From Siphlonurus alternatus (Eukaryota; Arthropoda; Insecta; Ephemeroptera; Siphlonuridae): a stretch of 64,000 nucleotides of DNA. Made by a program: the position numbers and the translations under genes. The stretch is from contig OX463784.1 of the NCBI GenBank assembly GCA_949825025.1, positions 19,896,761-19,960,760 of the forward strand, read 5' to 3'. The notes below the pieces were generated by a model. That model did not search any database, was not told where the DNA came from, and worked only from the letters and a program-made list of their open reading frames with translations. Shown piece after piece: positions 37,386 through 48,465 of the stretch. Each line of letters opens with the position of its first letter. Position 1 is the stretch's first letter.

Positions 37386-38864
37386 ATACATTTTCTCTTA
37401 AACGGATTCAATAATAAATTTAAAAAATTCTCCTCTGTATTTAATTTTTAAACCAATAAAAACCCAAAAATAAGACTAAGAGAAAGATGAGTTAAAGACA
37501 TTGATTGGGTTGATAGCTACAGAAAGAATTGTAATATATAATAATATATATATGAAGTGCATGCTAACAAGCAAGGAAATCTAGCAGGGCAGGCATTCTG
37601 GCTTACCTAGCACTATGGCTCAGTAGTATAGCATTTCTGTAACAAGTATGGCACAATAAAATGTTTTTAGCAGGGTTATAATAATTTGTATCAGAGGATT
37701 AACATTTTAAATACCTTTAATTGTGGAATTTACTACTGTAGCATTAATAAGCATTGTAAGATTGGGTTAAGAAGGTTACATTGTTTTTCTAGCAAGGTAG
37801 AATGCAGTGGCGTAGCATGAGGGGTTACGCCCCTCTCCCCCAAATTAATTGCAGTAAAAGGAAAAATAAATATAATATGGGCATAGGGTCTCCCACTCAC
37901 TTCTTTGTATAAAAAAAAAGGGTGAAGAACCCCTCAGATTTTTTTCCCCCATGCTACGCCACCTCATGGTGTAATAAATTGTCAAATGAGAATAAAGTTT
38001 ACTTTGTAGGGGTAATTTTGTTATTATCTACCTTTAAATAAATTGATGTCATTTGTTCATAGCATTTTATCAATATTACAGCCGTTATAATGAACAAGTA
38101 ATAAAAAAGGAATTTTTCCAATCCATGCATAGCTGTTTGTTTTTGTTCTTGATTTTTTTTTTTTTTTTTTTCCTGCAGTTCAGTTGAAACAAAGGAACCA
38201 CTGCACTGAATCCTCTCGTCTTTCCTCACCCAACAACCATGTTGGAATCATCACAATGTGTGCTTTTTGCTGTGGAAAATTCTGTCACTACATATATGCT
38301 AAACACCTGTAATAATTCCTTTAGAAGTTAGAATTCCTTCCTTCAGTTTAATGAATTAGATAATGAGAGAAGGGGAGGAGGTAACTATATTTTTTTTTTC
38401 ACAACTCATTGGAAAAATAGGTAGATCTACATTTTTTTCCACCAAACTTTTATACAGTTTATCCCCCCTCCTTTTCCTTCCTGAGAACTACAGCAATCCT
38501 GATTTATACTACAGTGTGTTCTTGCAACTCGGTGCCCAAATTTAAAGTAACCTCACCCCTCCATTAAATGATAGAATCCTCTTTCCGCTAATTAATTGCA
38601 GACCTGTATTAAAACCACATCAGGGATCCGTGACTGACCTGAGCACCCTGGTTATGTAGTCTGGCCAGTTGTCGGGGAAGAGCACCAGAAAGAAGCCAAC
38701 ACCAATCAGGATCATTCCAGACAGCTTCATGCCAGCAAACGTGGCATGGTACAGCATGATGTCCACCGCTGAAAAAAAAAATATTAAATTTTATTAATAC
38801 TATCACAAACGCTGCCATATGTGCTTTTTCACTATTGACCATGATTTCCAGCCAACAAAAGCAA

Positions 38865-38895
<31 letters not shown>

Positions 38896-41800
38896 GGGGG
38901 TAGGGAAGGGGAGCAGGGATTGCAATTTACTGTTTTGATTTCTCAAAGGGTAAAAAAAATTAAGAAAAAAACTCCCCAATATCATATAAAATGCTCTTAT
39001 GCAAATGGCCAACTTTCTAATGATTTTTGAACACTCTCAAAATAACCTAGCCCCGAATGACAAATATCCACCTTCATCTCCATGACACTCCAGCAGAGGA
39101 TACTACAGTGTGAAACTTACTTGCAGATAAAGGGACAGCCATGATGAGACCCAGAGTTATGAACACCTCGTACGTCAGTGCAATTCCAAAGTTAACCAGC
39201 AAGTTCATCACTGGAAACAAAAGAACGAATTCTTAAGACAACTTTTAACTTCTCAACTTAAACTGTTATCTGTTTTACAATACTGTATAAACCAGCCTGT
39301 GCATTTTTTTAATAAAATTAATTTTTTGAATATTTGATAAAAATATATTTAAACATTAAATTAATTTTCATTGTTATATATTAAAATTTAGTGACTATTA
39401 CTTAAGGGTAAGATAACACGAACAATCGATTGTTGTAGTCCCATTTGATTAACATGTAAACCTTAGCAGCCTCATAATAATTCTGATTTTTTTTTGAGAG
39501 ACAGTTCTTAGCACCAAAAAAATGTGGAAAAAATTTCAAAACAATCGGACGATCCAATTTTTTTAAATGAATTTTTTAAATTTTCAGTATAGAGCTTTCC
39601 CATGGAGACCTAAACTAAGAAATTAATTTTAAAAAAATTGGATCGTCCGATTGTTTTGAAATTTTTTCCATATTTTTTTGGTGCCAAGAACCGTCTCTCA
39701 AAAAAAATTCAGAATCATTATGAGGTTGCTAAAAGGTTTACATGTTAATCAAATGGGACTACAACAATCGATTGTTCGTGTTATCTTACCCTTAAAAGCA
39801 AACTTTATTATTATATATATTTACTCTTTTTTCTTCCATGTATCATCCCTCTCATCGTCAGGAATAATGAGCTATTTGACATTTTAGGTAAGCACATGCA
39901 ACAATGAGTTTTATTTTATACCAATTTACAGCTTATACTTGCACTCTGAAATAACAGATATGTAGCTCATTATTGCAATGAAATCAAGGTAAGCAGACAG
40001 TTTATTATTCCATACAAGGGACGATATATCAAACTGAATGTTACGATAATCAACAACGTATACAGCAGCTGCAGCATTACCGAGCATGAGAGTGGAACAG
40101 ATGAGCAGCATGAACCAGGGCACGTCCGGCCAGGGGATGGACTCGGAGCCTGAGAAGAAGAGTCCGAGAGCCACCGGCCACAGCAGCATCACGCTGATGA
40201 GACCCAGACCCGAGTAACACACGGCAACCTGACCCAGGGTGGCGTTGGGACCAACCATCTTGCGGAACAGCACCTGGATTAATAAATAGAATCAACCTTT
40301 CTTCATCCTTCAATTTTATAAAACTTGAGATTACAGTAAGTACAAAATAAGACAATAATATAGTAAGGGACTATATAGTTACTGTGTATCTCAAATGTTA
40401 TTTGAACCTACCAATCCTTTTTTTCTTGTCCTTTTTGAATCATAAGAGTTTAAAAAAATACATATAAAAATATATATACAGTACAGTATATCTCTCTCTA
40501 ATATATTGTATATATAATTCTTTGATACAATGCCATGCACAGGTAATGAGGGTAGAGGACACCAAATTATGCAAAGTAAATACATTTTTATTTCTTTTTT
40601 TTTCTCCTTTAAAAAAAAAAAAAAAAAATACTGTATTATTAATTATTTAACCATGCCTCGTGGAGGTCTTTAGGCCCTATTCTCTTATCACACCTCCAGG
40701 GGGCGTAGCTTTAATGTTTTTAGTAAAAATAGGCACCAGACACAGAAAAATAAACAAGCAAACAAATAAATAAATATAAATAATTGAAGTAGCATTATTT
40801 TGTGCCCTGTAACTCTTTGTATAGTAATATAGTAATTTACACTGCATAGACGTTACCTTGAAAACAGCTGACCCTGCGGCTGCCGAGGCCGCCAACACGA
40901 CACCCCCGAGAGTCGGACTGCCGGTGATTCCGTCCATGTACGCCAGAAGTGCGATGCCGGTGTCACACAGAATGACAGCCACAATCTGGGGGAGTGTGTC
41001 AGATTTATTCATGTAACAAATTAAATAATTCTAGATTAAAAAAAATAAAATAGAGGATTGTCTGCTGGTTGCAAATGATCTTACTGTTAGATGTATGAAA
41101 TAGTGAAAGCATAAAAAAATCATTAACAAAAAATGTTTAATTTCATATGAAGAACATATTAAAACATAAATCATTGACTGATACTGTATAAATACTGTAT
41201 AGTAATTTATACAGTATAAATAAATACAGTACATGAGACTGTGACATAAAAAATAGCAGGACATCTTCATCTAGTATCATCAGCGATAGAGGTCACTTTC
41301 AATGTTTTTATAAGGAAAAATAGCCCTTATCATAAAGTCTTGTTTTGCATGGTAGCAGCCTCTATGCAAAGTCCGATAGGGTTAGAAAACATAAAATTAC
41401 TATTCTTTGTTGCTACAAATTTAGCTTGACAAAACTGCAAACAAAAATATCGGAGAGGTAACAACTCACCCTGACCCCCACGAACTGCTCGTGCAGGATG
41501 ACCCAGGACAGCAGGTAGGCGCAGGAGACGTTGGTGGCGAAGAGAGCCATCACGTCCGTGGCGAGCAGGGTGCGCAGAGCCATCACGTAGCAGTAGTAGG
41601 TACCAACCCAGAGGCCAGTTAGTAGGATCAGACGCACCAGGAATCGGCCTGTGAGACATGGAGAATTAATTTCAAATGTGTAAAAATTATAAAAATTTTC
41701 TTACTTGACTATGTAAAAGAATTTAAAGAAAAGGCATTGTGCATATGTGTTTTACTGAATATAACCTCTGCTCTGTATGAGAATGCTGCCATGCAGCCTA

Positions 41801-43656
41801 TAAAGGCACTGTAAACCTAAACATTTTTGGTATGGCATTACTAGATTGAATCGTCTTATTAAATTCCCCAAAATTGTATCTGGTGGAGCTGCAGTACCAG
41901 CAAATGAGGCATGGTTAAAGTTCAAACTGTCCGGAGGTGTACATACCTGCAGTAAATCCCTTCTCTCTGAAGGGTCTGAGAGCGTCTGCGATGAGTCTTG
42001 CAGGGTTGGTACACCTGGATCCTGGCACGCGCCAACAGAGGTACAGCGGCAGGATCACGATGTTCCATGATGTCATGAACCAAGTAGTGCAGAATGGGGC
42101 ATCGTACACCATGGTGTGCTGGTATTAACAACAAGGTGGATGGATCAAATTTTACATTCGTACTGAATCAAAATAATTTTTTTAACATTTTTTACTTGAA
42201 ATACAATAATTATACACCCTATTTATAAATACTTTATGATGCATTACATTGTATTTGAATTGCCTCTATGTAGAATATGAGACAATTCATTTAATTTTTT
42301 ATGATTTTTTACTAAAATTAAGGCATTTTTTTTTTTAAACCAATCCCTCATATTTAAAATAATACGGTATATGTTCAAAAAACAATTTTAATCTACAGTT
42401 TATTATGTAAATCGGATAGCCAAAAAATCTCATATGACTACATGGGCAGAAGGGAGGTATTGCCATAGTGGCGGATGATTAGAAGAGGGTGAATCCCTAT
42501 GTATTTTTCCCCATGCTGGATGCCCCACTGGTCATCCCCCTCCCAAGGAAAACAATTAACTACCCTTATGACTCACCCTGCTGACGACGTCAAATCCAGT
42601 GAGGGATGCATTCTGGATGTTGCTCAGGGTGGTCAGGTTGTAGAAGAGAGGCACGGGGGGAGCGGAGGAGTTGGCAGCAATGCGGTGGCGGTACAGAAAC
42701 TTCATGGCATGAGTCGCCCCCACCCAGCAGCCCGTCACCAGCGCAGTCACACACACTCCGAAGTAAACCTACGAGCAGCGAGCAGATAAAATCAGTTAAA
42801 CGAGATTTATTCCATAAAGTTTTTATAAATAATGGAGAACAATATTTTCGTATATTTCAGTCTGTATAAAATACCAAATTAAGAAAACACAGTATAAATA
42901 AATAGAAAACATATAAATAACAAAATAAATAAATTAATTAAATTAATAAAGCAAATAAAAATTTAAACAGCTACATAATTTTGAAGTTCTAATTTTTGTC
43001 ATTAATTTTCTCAGAAGGCACACCACACACTCACCTTTCTGGCAGGTAGAGAGATGCAGGAGTCGCTGAGTTTCTTCACCTTGCCCCACAGCGAGCATCG
43101 CTTGCTGGGCTGCACGGGGCTCGTATCAGGTTCTGATGGAGCTGGAAACGAGGCTAGGGTCACTTTTTACAAAATGATCAAGAAGTGTAATTTTTTATTT
43201 TATTATTATCTTTTTAAATTTTCTGTTAAAAAACTTTCTCTACTTTTTTGTCAATATTTATATAATGTTTACTATTGTACGTACTTAATACTTACAGCTA
43301 TATTTAAAAATAAATAAATAAATAAATAAATAAAAGTAAGAAGCAAGTTGCCACATCCACTATTAATAAATAATAATAGAGCAATCTTTGATTATCAGCA
43401 TGTATAAACCTTTATGACACTGACAATTCACAGATTAAAAAAAATCATGGAAGAGCTATTATCATATTTTCTCACCTTGTTCTGTGGAGTCCTGCCTATG
43501 CGTTGAGAGCACCGACTGCAGGTTGGTGAAGGGACCGTTGGTGACCCCCTGGATGCACGGAGAGATGCTGGGGGCATCCTCCGAGGTGATCACCACACTG
43601 GGGGTGCGGGGCCGTCGGGGGTTGAAGATGGACGAGATGGAGTCTCCCTCACGCAT
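34187..43656 (-). CDS. SLC35F3/F4-like multi-spanning transporter, 10 exons, 495 aa
   Basis: Member of the SLC35F branch of the drug/metabolite transporter superfamily; human SLC35F3 is reported as a thiamine transporter, but the substrate here is unknown. Exons: 43476-43656, 43035-43141, 42577-42768, 41947-42118, 41470-41648, 40857-40985, 40081-40273, 39121-39210, 38639-38768, 34187-34301. All are GT/AG, and the 1488 nt stay in frame. About ten TM segments begin at VYFGVCVTALVTGCWVG. Matches to SLC35F3 include TDVMALFATN, LLSWVILHEQFVGVRIVA, IALLAYMDG, VLFRKMVG, NLLVNFGIALTYE and LIGVGFFLVLFPDNW. The start ATG (MREGDSISS) lies one base after an acceptor, so a noncoding leader exon is expected upstream. 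The N-terminal 96 residues are cytosol-like and Ser/Pro-rich. The last exon is the least certain. Confidence 0.87.
34465..34693. mobile_element. Foldback MITE E1 (CAGGGTATATCGTCCCTTG ends)
   Basis: Ends CAGGGTATATCGTCCC and GGGACGATATATTGCCACCCTG. Four copies of the aataatgagct / agctcattatt motif alternate inside. It abuts the candidate last SLC35F exon on its intron side. Confidence 0.78.
35090..35230. mobile_element. 141-bp palindromic MITE, copy 1
   Basis: Ends AGGGGCATTCACAAAG and CTTTGTGAATGCCCCT, nearly palindromic throughout apart from the centre. TAT flanks both sides, compatible with a TA target. In the last SLC35F intron, inverted relative to the copy at 46344. Confidence 0.85.
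36094..36239. mobile_element. Foldback MITE, AGTTCCAAATCAT ends
   Basis: Ends AGTTCCAAATCAT and ATGATTTGGAACT about 146 bp apart; weak inner pairing. In the last SLC35F intron. Confidence 0.6.
37805..37962. mobile_element. hAT-like MITE, ends CAGTGGCGTAGC / GCTACGCCAC
   Basis: A 158-bp foldback whose left end CAGTGGCGTAGC matches a common hAT terminus. The right end is GCTACGCCAC with the last two bases altered. Inner parts also pair (gaggggttacgcccc against gggtgaagaacccc). No clear target duplication remains. It lies in the last SLC35F intron. Confidence 0.65.
39402..39795. mobile_element. TTAA-flanked foldback element A2
   Basis: Ends TTAAGGGTAAGATAAC. The interior matches A1 (tttgattaacatgtaaacc, tcccatggaga), but the terminal 15-60 bp differ from A1 and match B1 at the tip. 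In SLC35F intron 7. Confidence 0.87.
39841..40030. mobile_element. Foldback MITE E2, relative of E1
   Basis: Shares ggaataatgagcta, taccaatttacagct, agctcattattgcaat and acaagggacgatatat with E1. The left end is degraded. A solo end of the same family lies at about 12014-12035. Confidence 0.7.
42577..42768 (-). CDS. SLC35F exon 3: TM1 and an extended glycosylatable loop
   Basis: The exon encodes VYFGVCVTALVTGCWVGATH (TM1) and then about 40 residues before the next conserved block (exon 4, DAPFCTTWFMTSWN). In human SLC35F3 the same interval is only a few residues (FRKFDAPF). The extra loop contains three N-glycosylation sequons (NSS, NLT, NAS) and would face the lumen or exterior if the N-terminus is cytosolic. 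Confidence 0.8.
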
Positions 43657-43964
43657 CCTGCACAAATATATTGTTGATTGATTGGTTTGTATTTTGGGGC
43701 AATTGACACCGCCCCCCCCAAAAATAAATGAATAAATGAATGAATAAATAAATCATTAAGCTAAGGTATTTAAGTTTGGTATAATTCATAAATATTTTAA
43801 CATTTTTAATACAATATGCAATGATGCATAAAGGGAAGATTTAAGAGAATATAAGTGAGAAACTATTTGCAAAAGTTCTATTATAATTCCCCTCCCCATT
43901 ACCTATAAAAGTATATTGATTAACAACATGCCAAGAGAGAAAAGACCCCTAGAAAAAAATTACA

Positions 43965-44326
43965 ATGGAGTATATTGACCTCAAAATTTTTTATTGCAGA
44001 AATGTATAGAGCGTGCAAAGTTATGCTACCCTGATTTTTTTCAGAATTTTTTGAGCCCGGGAACTATTTTTAAAAAATTATTGAAAGTCCTTTTTGTGAC
44101 GTCAAGCGGCGGCAAGTCCTATATTTTTCTTAAGGAGCGGCGTCTCGTGACGTCACAAAAAGAACTTTCAATAATTTTTTAAAAATAGTTCCCGGGCTGT
44201 AAAAAATCTGAAAAAAATCAGGGTAGCACAAAGACCAAACTTTGTTTGGTCTTTGGGGTAGCATTTAACTTTGCACGCTCTATCCATTTCTGCAATAAAA
44301 AAAATTGAGGTCAATACTTCATTCCA
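43965..44326. mobile_element. Foldback element C-b with TGACGTCA core
   Basis: Outer arms tattgacctcaa plus ttattgcagaaatg, then the family shoulder (cccgggaactatttttaaaa) and a core with TGACGTCA at 44097-44104 and 44148-44155. Upstream of SLC35F exon 1, in the presumed leader intron. Confidence 0.82.
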
Positions 44327-45151
44327 TAAGGGGTGGTATGTGTACCATTCCCCTACCCATCACCCACAAACAATAAAGTGGAAACCACACCCTCATTCTT
44401 ATTATACCAATATCTAGCTATATAATACTGTGTCTATTTTAGACATTATACTGTATTTTGAAATTAATTTCAGTAAATTAACACAAATTATAAAAAAAGA
44501 ATATTTAATTTAATTCATTGAGTTACTTTCTTAATTAAAAATTAAAATAAATTATTTTTAATTTTAAAGAAGCAAAATAAATTTTAGCTAAAAAAAATTT
44601 AAAACAAAAAAATGTAACCAATAAAATGCAGCCCTTTTTTTACGTGAAAACAATATTTAAATTTTGTTTACACAAACAAAAATAATTTATTGTAAATCAA
44701 TAAAGAATTTCATAAACAAGCAGCAAGGAAAACCAAAACATTAATAAAAATAAAAAAATTGTATTATTGGAATTACAAGTTCTAGTTTCTTTTTTCACAC
44801 CTGTAGCATAAGTATAGAAGCAGCATATAAGCACCTCATTTACATAATCGTGTCCTTTATAGATTTGTTATTTGATATAAAATAAATATATTGATGTTTA
44901 TTAACATGCAAAACCTTTAAAATAACATAGAAAACTCCCTTGAGAAAAATTTGTATAAAACACTTAACCTTAAAGGGGTTTTATTGAATAGTTATATAAA
45001 TAGATTTTTGATTGAATAAAGCTTTTAAAAAGATAAAAAATATTTTGACAAGGTAAGAGCTTTAAGTAATTGATTAGTAGATTAGTTACAGGTTATAATA
45101 CAAACGGTTTAAAATTTAAATTAAATATAAAATAATATATATTTTATTTAC

Positions 45152-45312
45152 CTGAAGTATTGATGTTATAGCTGTAATAAAGTTGATGCAGCCTCAAGTA
45201 CGATTTCGATCCATATTCAAGGTCTTTTTGTCGTAAATTTTTAATAATACAGTACCCTAAACACCCATCATTGCATAGAATCTTGAATAAAAGCGCGCAG
45301 GCGCGATCCAAT
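45152..45312 (-). promoter_or_regulatory. SLC35F promoter (NRF1 + CCAAT) and likely 5' leader exon
   Basis: CGCGCAGGCGCG (45294-45305) fits the NRF1 consensus exactly and abuts a CCAAT box (45308-45312), in DNA that is otherwise almost free of GC. About 140 bp downstream on the minus strand is a good donor (cttcag|gtaaat, exon end 45152). That would supply the noncoding first exon required by the acceptor at 43657. The candidate leader has short upstream ATGs but no long frame. Confidence 0.45.
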
Positions 45313-46343
45313 TAATAAAAGTCAATATCATAGCTACCAACATAATTGTAAATTTACTCGTAACTTGTTCAATCATGCGAAGTATCAGTTATGTTGGCTA
45401 ACCTGAATTAGCGCAATTTTTTTAAATTTCAAATGTTTAATAAAATTTCCCTTTTCTGATCCATGTCTTTTTACGTAAAAAAAGAAGGAATAACTTGAAA
45501 AATAAAATATTTACGTACATATATATTAAAAATTAATAGATTCCATAATTTTTTTACAATACTAACCACTATTATATATAATTTTATTATATTATATCCC
45601 CAGAAATTTAATGCTATATTTCATATGGCACTAAAATACTCTTATCTCAAAATGTTAAAAGAATTTTTAGATTTTTTTTCCGAAGAATTAAATTACAAAA
45701 TGGAACAACATAAAAAAAACAGTAAAAAATACACATTTTTTATAGTAGACGTAAAAACAGGTTTTAATAGACAAATCGCAGTATTATTTTATAACTTATT
45801 TGGAGTGGAAAAAAAGCACTAAAAACTTTAGAAAAAGTTCAAACAAAATATACACTTCGGTTGTAATTATATAAAATATCCCATTTGTTAAAAAAAAATC
45901 ACGTATTGATTTATTACTTTTAAAAGGTTTAAGCTCGGTTTCTATATAAACACGGAGTTTCAATTTTAGAAACTGATTGATGGACAACATAATTTTTATT
46001 ACAGCTAAAAAATAGAGCATAAAAATTTACTTTTCTCTGTTTATTCTAGAGTTTAATTGTAGGTCTTTGGTACTACATATTATTTAAAAAATATTAATTT
46101 CAAAGATTTTCATTTTATCTCTCTGCATATGGGCGGGTCAAACTGCAATCACGAAACTGGCCGCAATGGAAAATTCGAATTTTCTGATTGGTCGAGATTT
46201 CTATTTTGACCAATCGTGTACATAGCTTAAGAGATTGGGCAAGAAAGAGCTGTCAGAAAAACACAATATTTCCTGGCATATGAGTCTATAATTTGATAGA
46301 CCGTATATAAATTTCAATGCTCTATTTTTTATAAAACAAAGTA

Positions 46344-46484
46344 AGGGGCATTCACAAAGCCTTAAGGCCACATTTAAGGCTCAATAATTTAAGACCAGAA
46401 ATTTTGGGTCTAAAAAACACGTCTAAAATCAAGCTTTAAATTATCGAGCCTTAAATGTGGCCTTAAGACTTTGTGAATGCCCCT
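46344..46484. mobile_element. 141-bp palindromic MITE, copy 2
   Basis: Same length and ends as the 35090 copy and close to identical, but in the opposite orientation as shown by the asymmetric centre. Flanked by TA on both sides. Located upstream of the SLC35F gene. Confidence 0.87.
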
Positions 46485-47638
46485 TAGTAAAAATTATTAT
46501 TAATAATATTAATAATGTTGATGGTCCTTGAAGCATTCGAAAACAATATTCTAAAGTTATTGCAATTTTTAAACAATTATTTTTTAGCTATATTTTCTAA
46601 TAAAAAACATCACAGAAAATTTTACATCTGTTTCTTGGTTTCTTCACTTACAATCTATAATAATTTCATATTGCAATATATTTAAGAAAATATGCAAATC
46701 ATATTTATTAATGGAGGTATTTTGAGTGAGATACAGAATTAAAAAAATTATCATTATAAAATCAATCAGAGATATTAAGAAAACTTAAAACTCCCGATAA
46801 GTAGAGTTTACAATTTCATAAATATCTTTGAAAAGAAATATAAAGATTATAAAGTAAAGGACGTAACACAGTTTTCTTTAAAAAAAAAAATACCAGAAAC
46901 ATTCATTAATAACTTGCATGAAATTTCTCATATAAACAAAACAACTGTTAAATGACAATAGTAGAATTTCTTGTACAAATTTGTTACAAGTTAGAGGGCT
47001 TCAAACTAAAAAAAAAAAATCAGCAAAACTGTAGTCAGTGTTTTCTATGGCTAGAATGTATATCAAAATTTAAGAGATTCCAATCAGGTCTCTATGAAAA
47101 AAACATAAGAAACTGACCTTCAGTGAAAAAAAAAAAAAGTGTTAGCTCCATTGAGTCACATTTAATTAGGTTTTCGTAGTTTCCTCGGTTGACTGTTTGC
47201 AACGAAGGATATAACTGGCTTAATACGAGACAAATATTTCTGAGTATCTCCGACCATAACCTAAATGAATACGACGGCCAGTGTAATAGACTCCTTACTT
47301 GTTTCCTGTGACGGTTGCGCCATTGTTGTGCATATAATTACAACACAACTTAAATTTTGAAATTTTGATATGTTCTAGCCATACAACTTTCATTTTGATT
47401 GATTATAAATTTTACTAATTTAGAGAGCTTTAAAAGTTTTAAGAGAAATTTCATACCAATTATAAAAACACCCTCCTCAATTACACACACACACACAAAA
47501 ATAAACAAATGGTGTTGTGTTTTTAATTTTATGCTAGAGGAATAATAACTTCTGATTTTAAGGAGTAATGTTACCACCATCACCCATTCTTTACTGAAAA
47601 CTCAAAATATTATTACTATACCTTTGAAGGCAAAGAAC

Positions 47639-47677
<39 letters not shown>

Positions 47678-48140
47678 ATTTCAATAATGGCAGCCTGTAA
47701 TCTCTATGGATTAAGTGAACTTTTGCTTTATAATATAATATATTTCTCAAAACTATTGATTTAATATTGCTTTTTTTTTTCTGCCCAACAAAAGGGAATA
47801 CATAATATTAAAGGAAGTATTGTAATAATAGTAGGATGTATAGAAGATTTAACTTTTTTTAAGATAGTGACATTAACCCTTATTAGTTACAATTATGATA
47901 AGTAAAAATCATCAGAAAGCTTTTAATCCTTTAACATAAATATTGTTGTGTTTTTTTTCTGCAGCTCTGTACCTACATATCAGGAAATTTCAGATTTTGT
48001 ATAACAAAGAAGCTTGTATAAAAACTATACATCTATCAAACTTACCAATAACATTGACCATTAATATATGAAATTTTGTCTGAGCAACAGATAAAGCAAG
48101 TCAAATTAATTTGATATTTTCACCGAAAGTGAGAAGTCTT
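46485..48140. other. Spacer between the SLC35F promoter and TXNDC5
   Basis: AT-rich, with an A tract (about 47643-47674) and no supportable gene. A less AT-rich patch at 47165-47335 has no open frame that I could justify. The short AT-rich ORFs at 45625-46020 are also not supportable. Confidence 0.45.
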
Positions 48141-48146
48141 TTTATT
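48141..48146 (-). terminator. Candidate TXNDC5 polyadenylation signal AATAAA
   Basis: AATAAA on the minus strand about 320 nt after the TXNDC5 stop codon. An ATTAAA variant lies closer (about 48370). The cleavage site is not determined. Confidence 0.35.
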
Positions 48147-48465
48147 CATGCTTGAAATTTTCCACAGGTTTGCACTGCAATACTGTGAAAATAGGGGCAG
48201 CATAATTTTGTACCTTCAATTCATTGATTCAATAAAAAAACACATGTAAATTGTCCGTTTAATTTTCAATTTTTTTTTTAATAGCTGCACACACAATAGG
48301 AGTGCTAACCTGTGTGTAAAATTTAAAATATGAACAGAAAAATTTAGCTTCTCTTGTGAAAATGAATTAATTTTAATTCTACAGTATTATATTTTTATGA
48401 TTATGAAAATTCCGAGAGCCTAATGTGAGAGTACAGAGCCTCTGTTTTGTTGTTGTTTTGAAGAT

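Noticed and set aside
42466..42531. Possible small hAT MITE with agtggcggat and atgccccactgg ends
   Set aside because: The ends pair poorly and there is no target duplication; too weak to annotate.
45625..46020. Small AT-rich ORFs on both strands upstream of the SLC35F promoter
   Set aside because: Low-complexity composition, no homology I recognise, and opposite-strand overlap; expected by chance in such AT-rich DNA.
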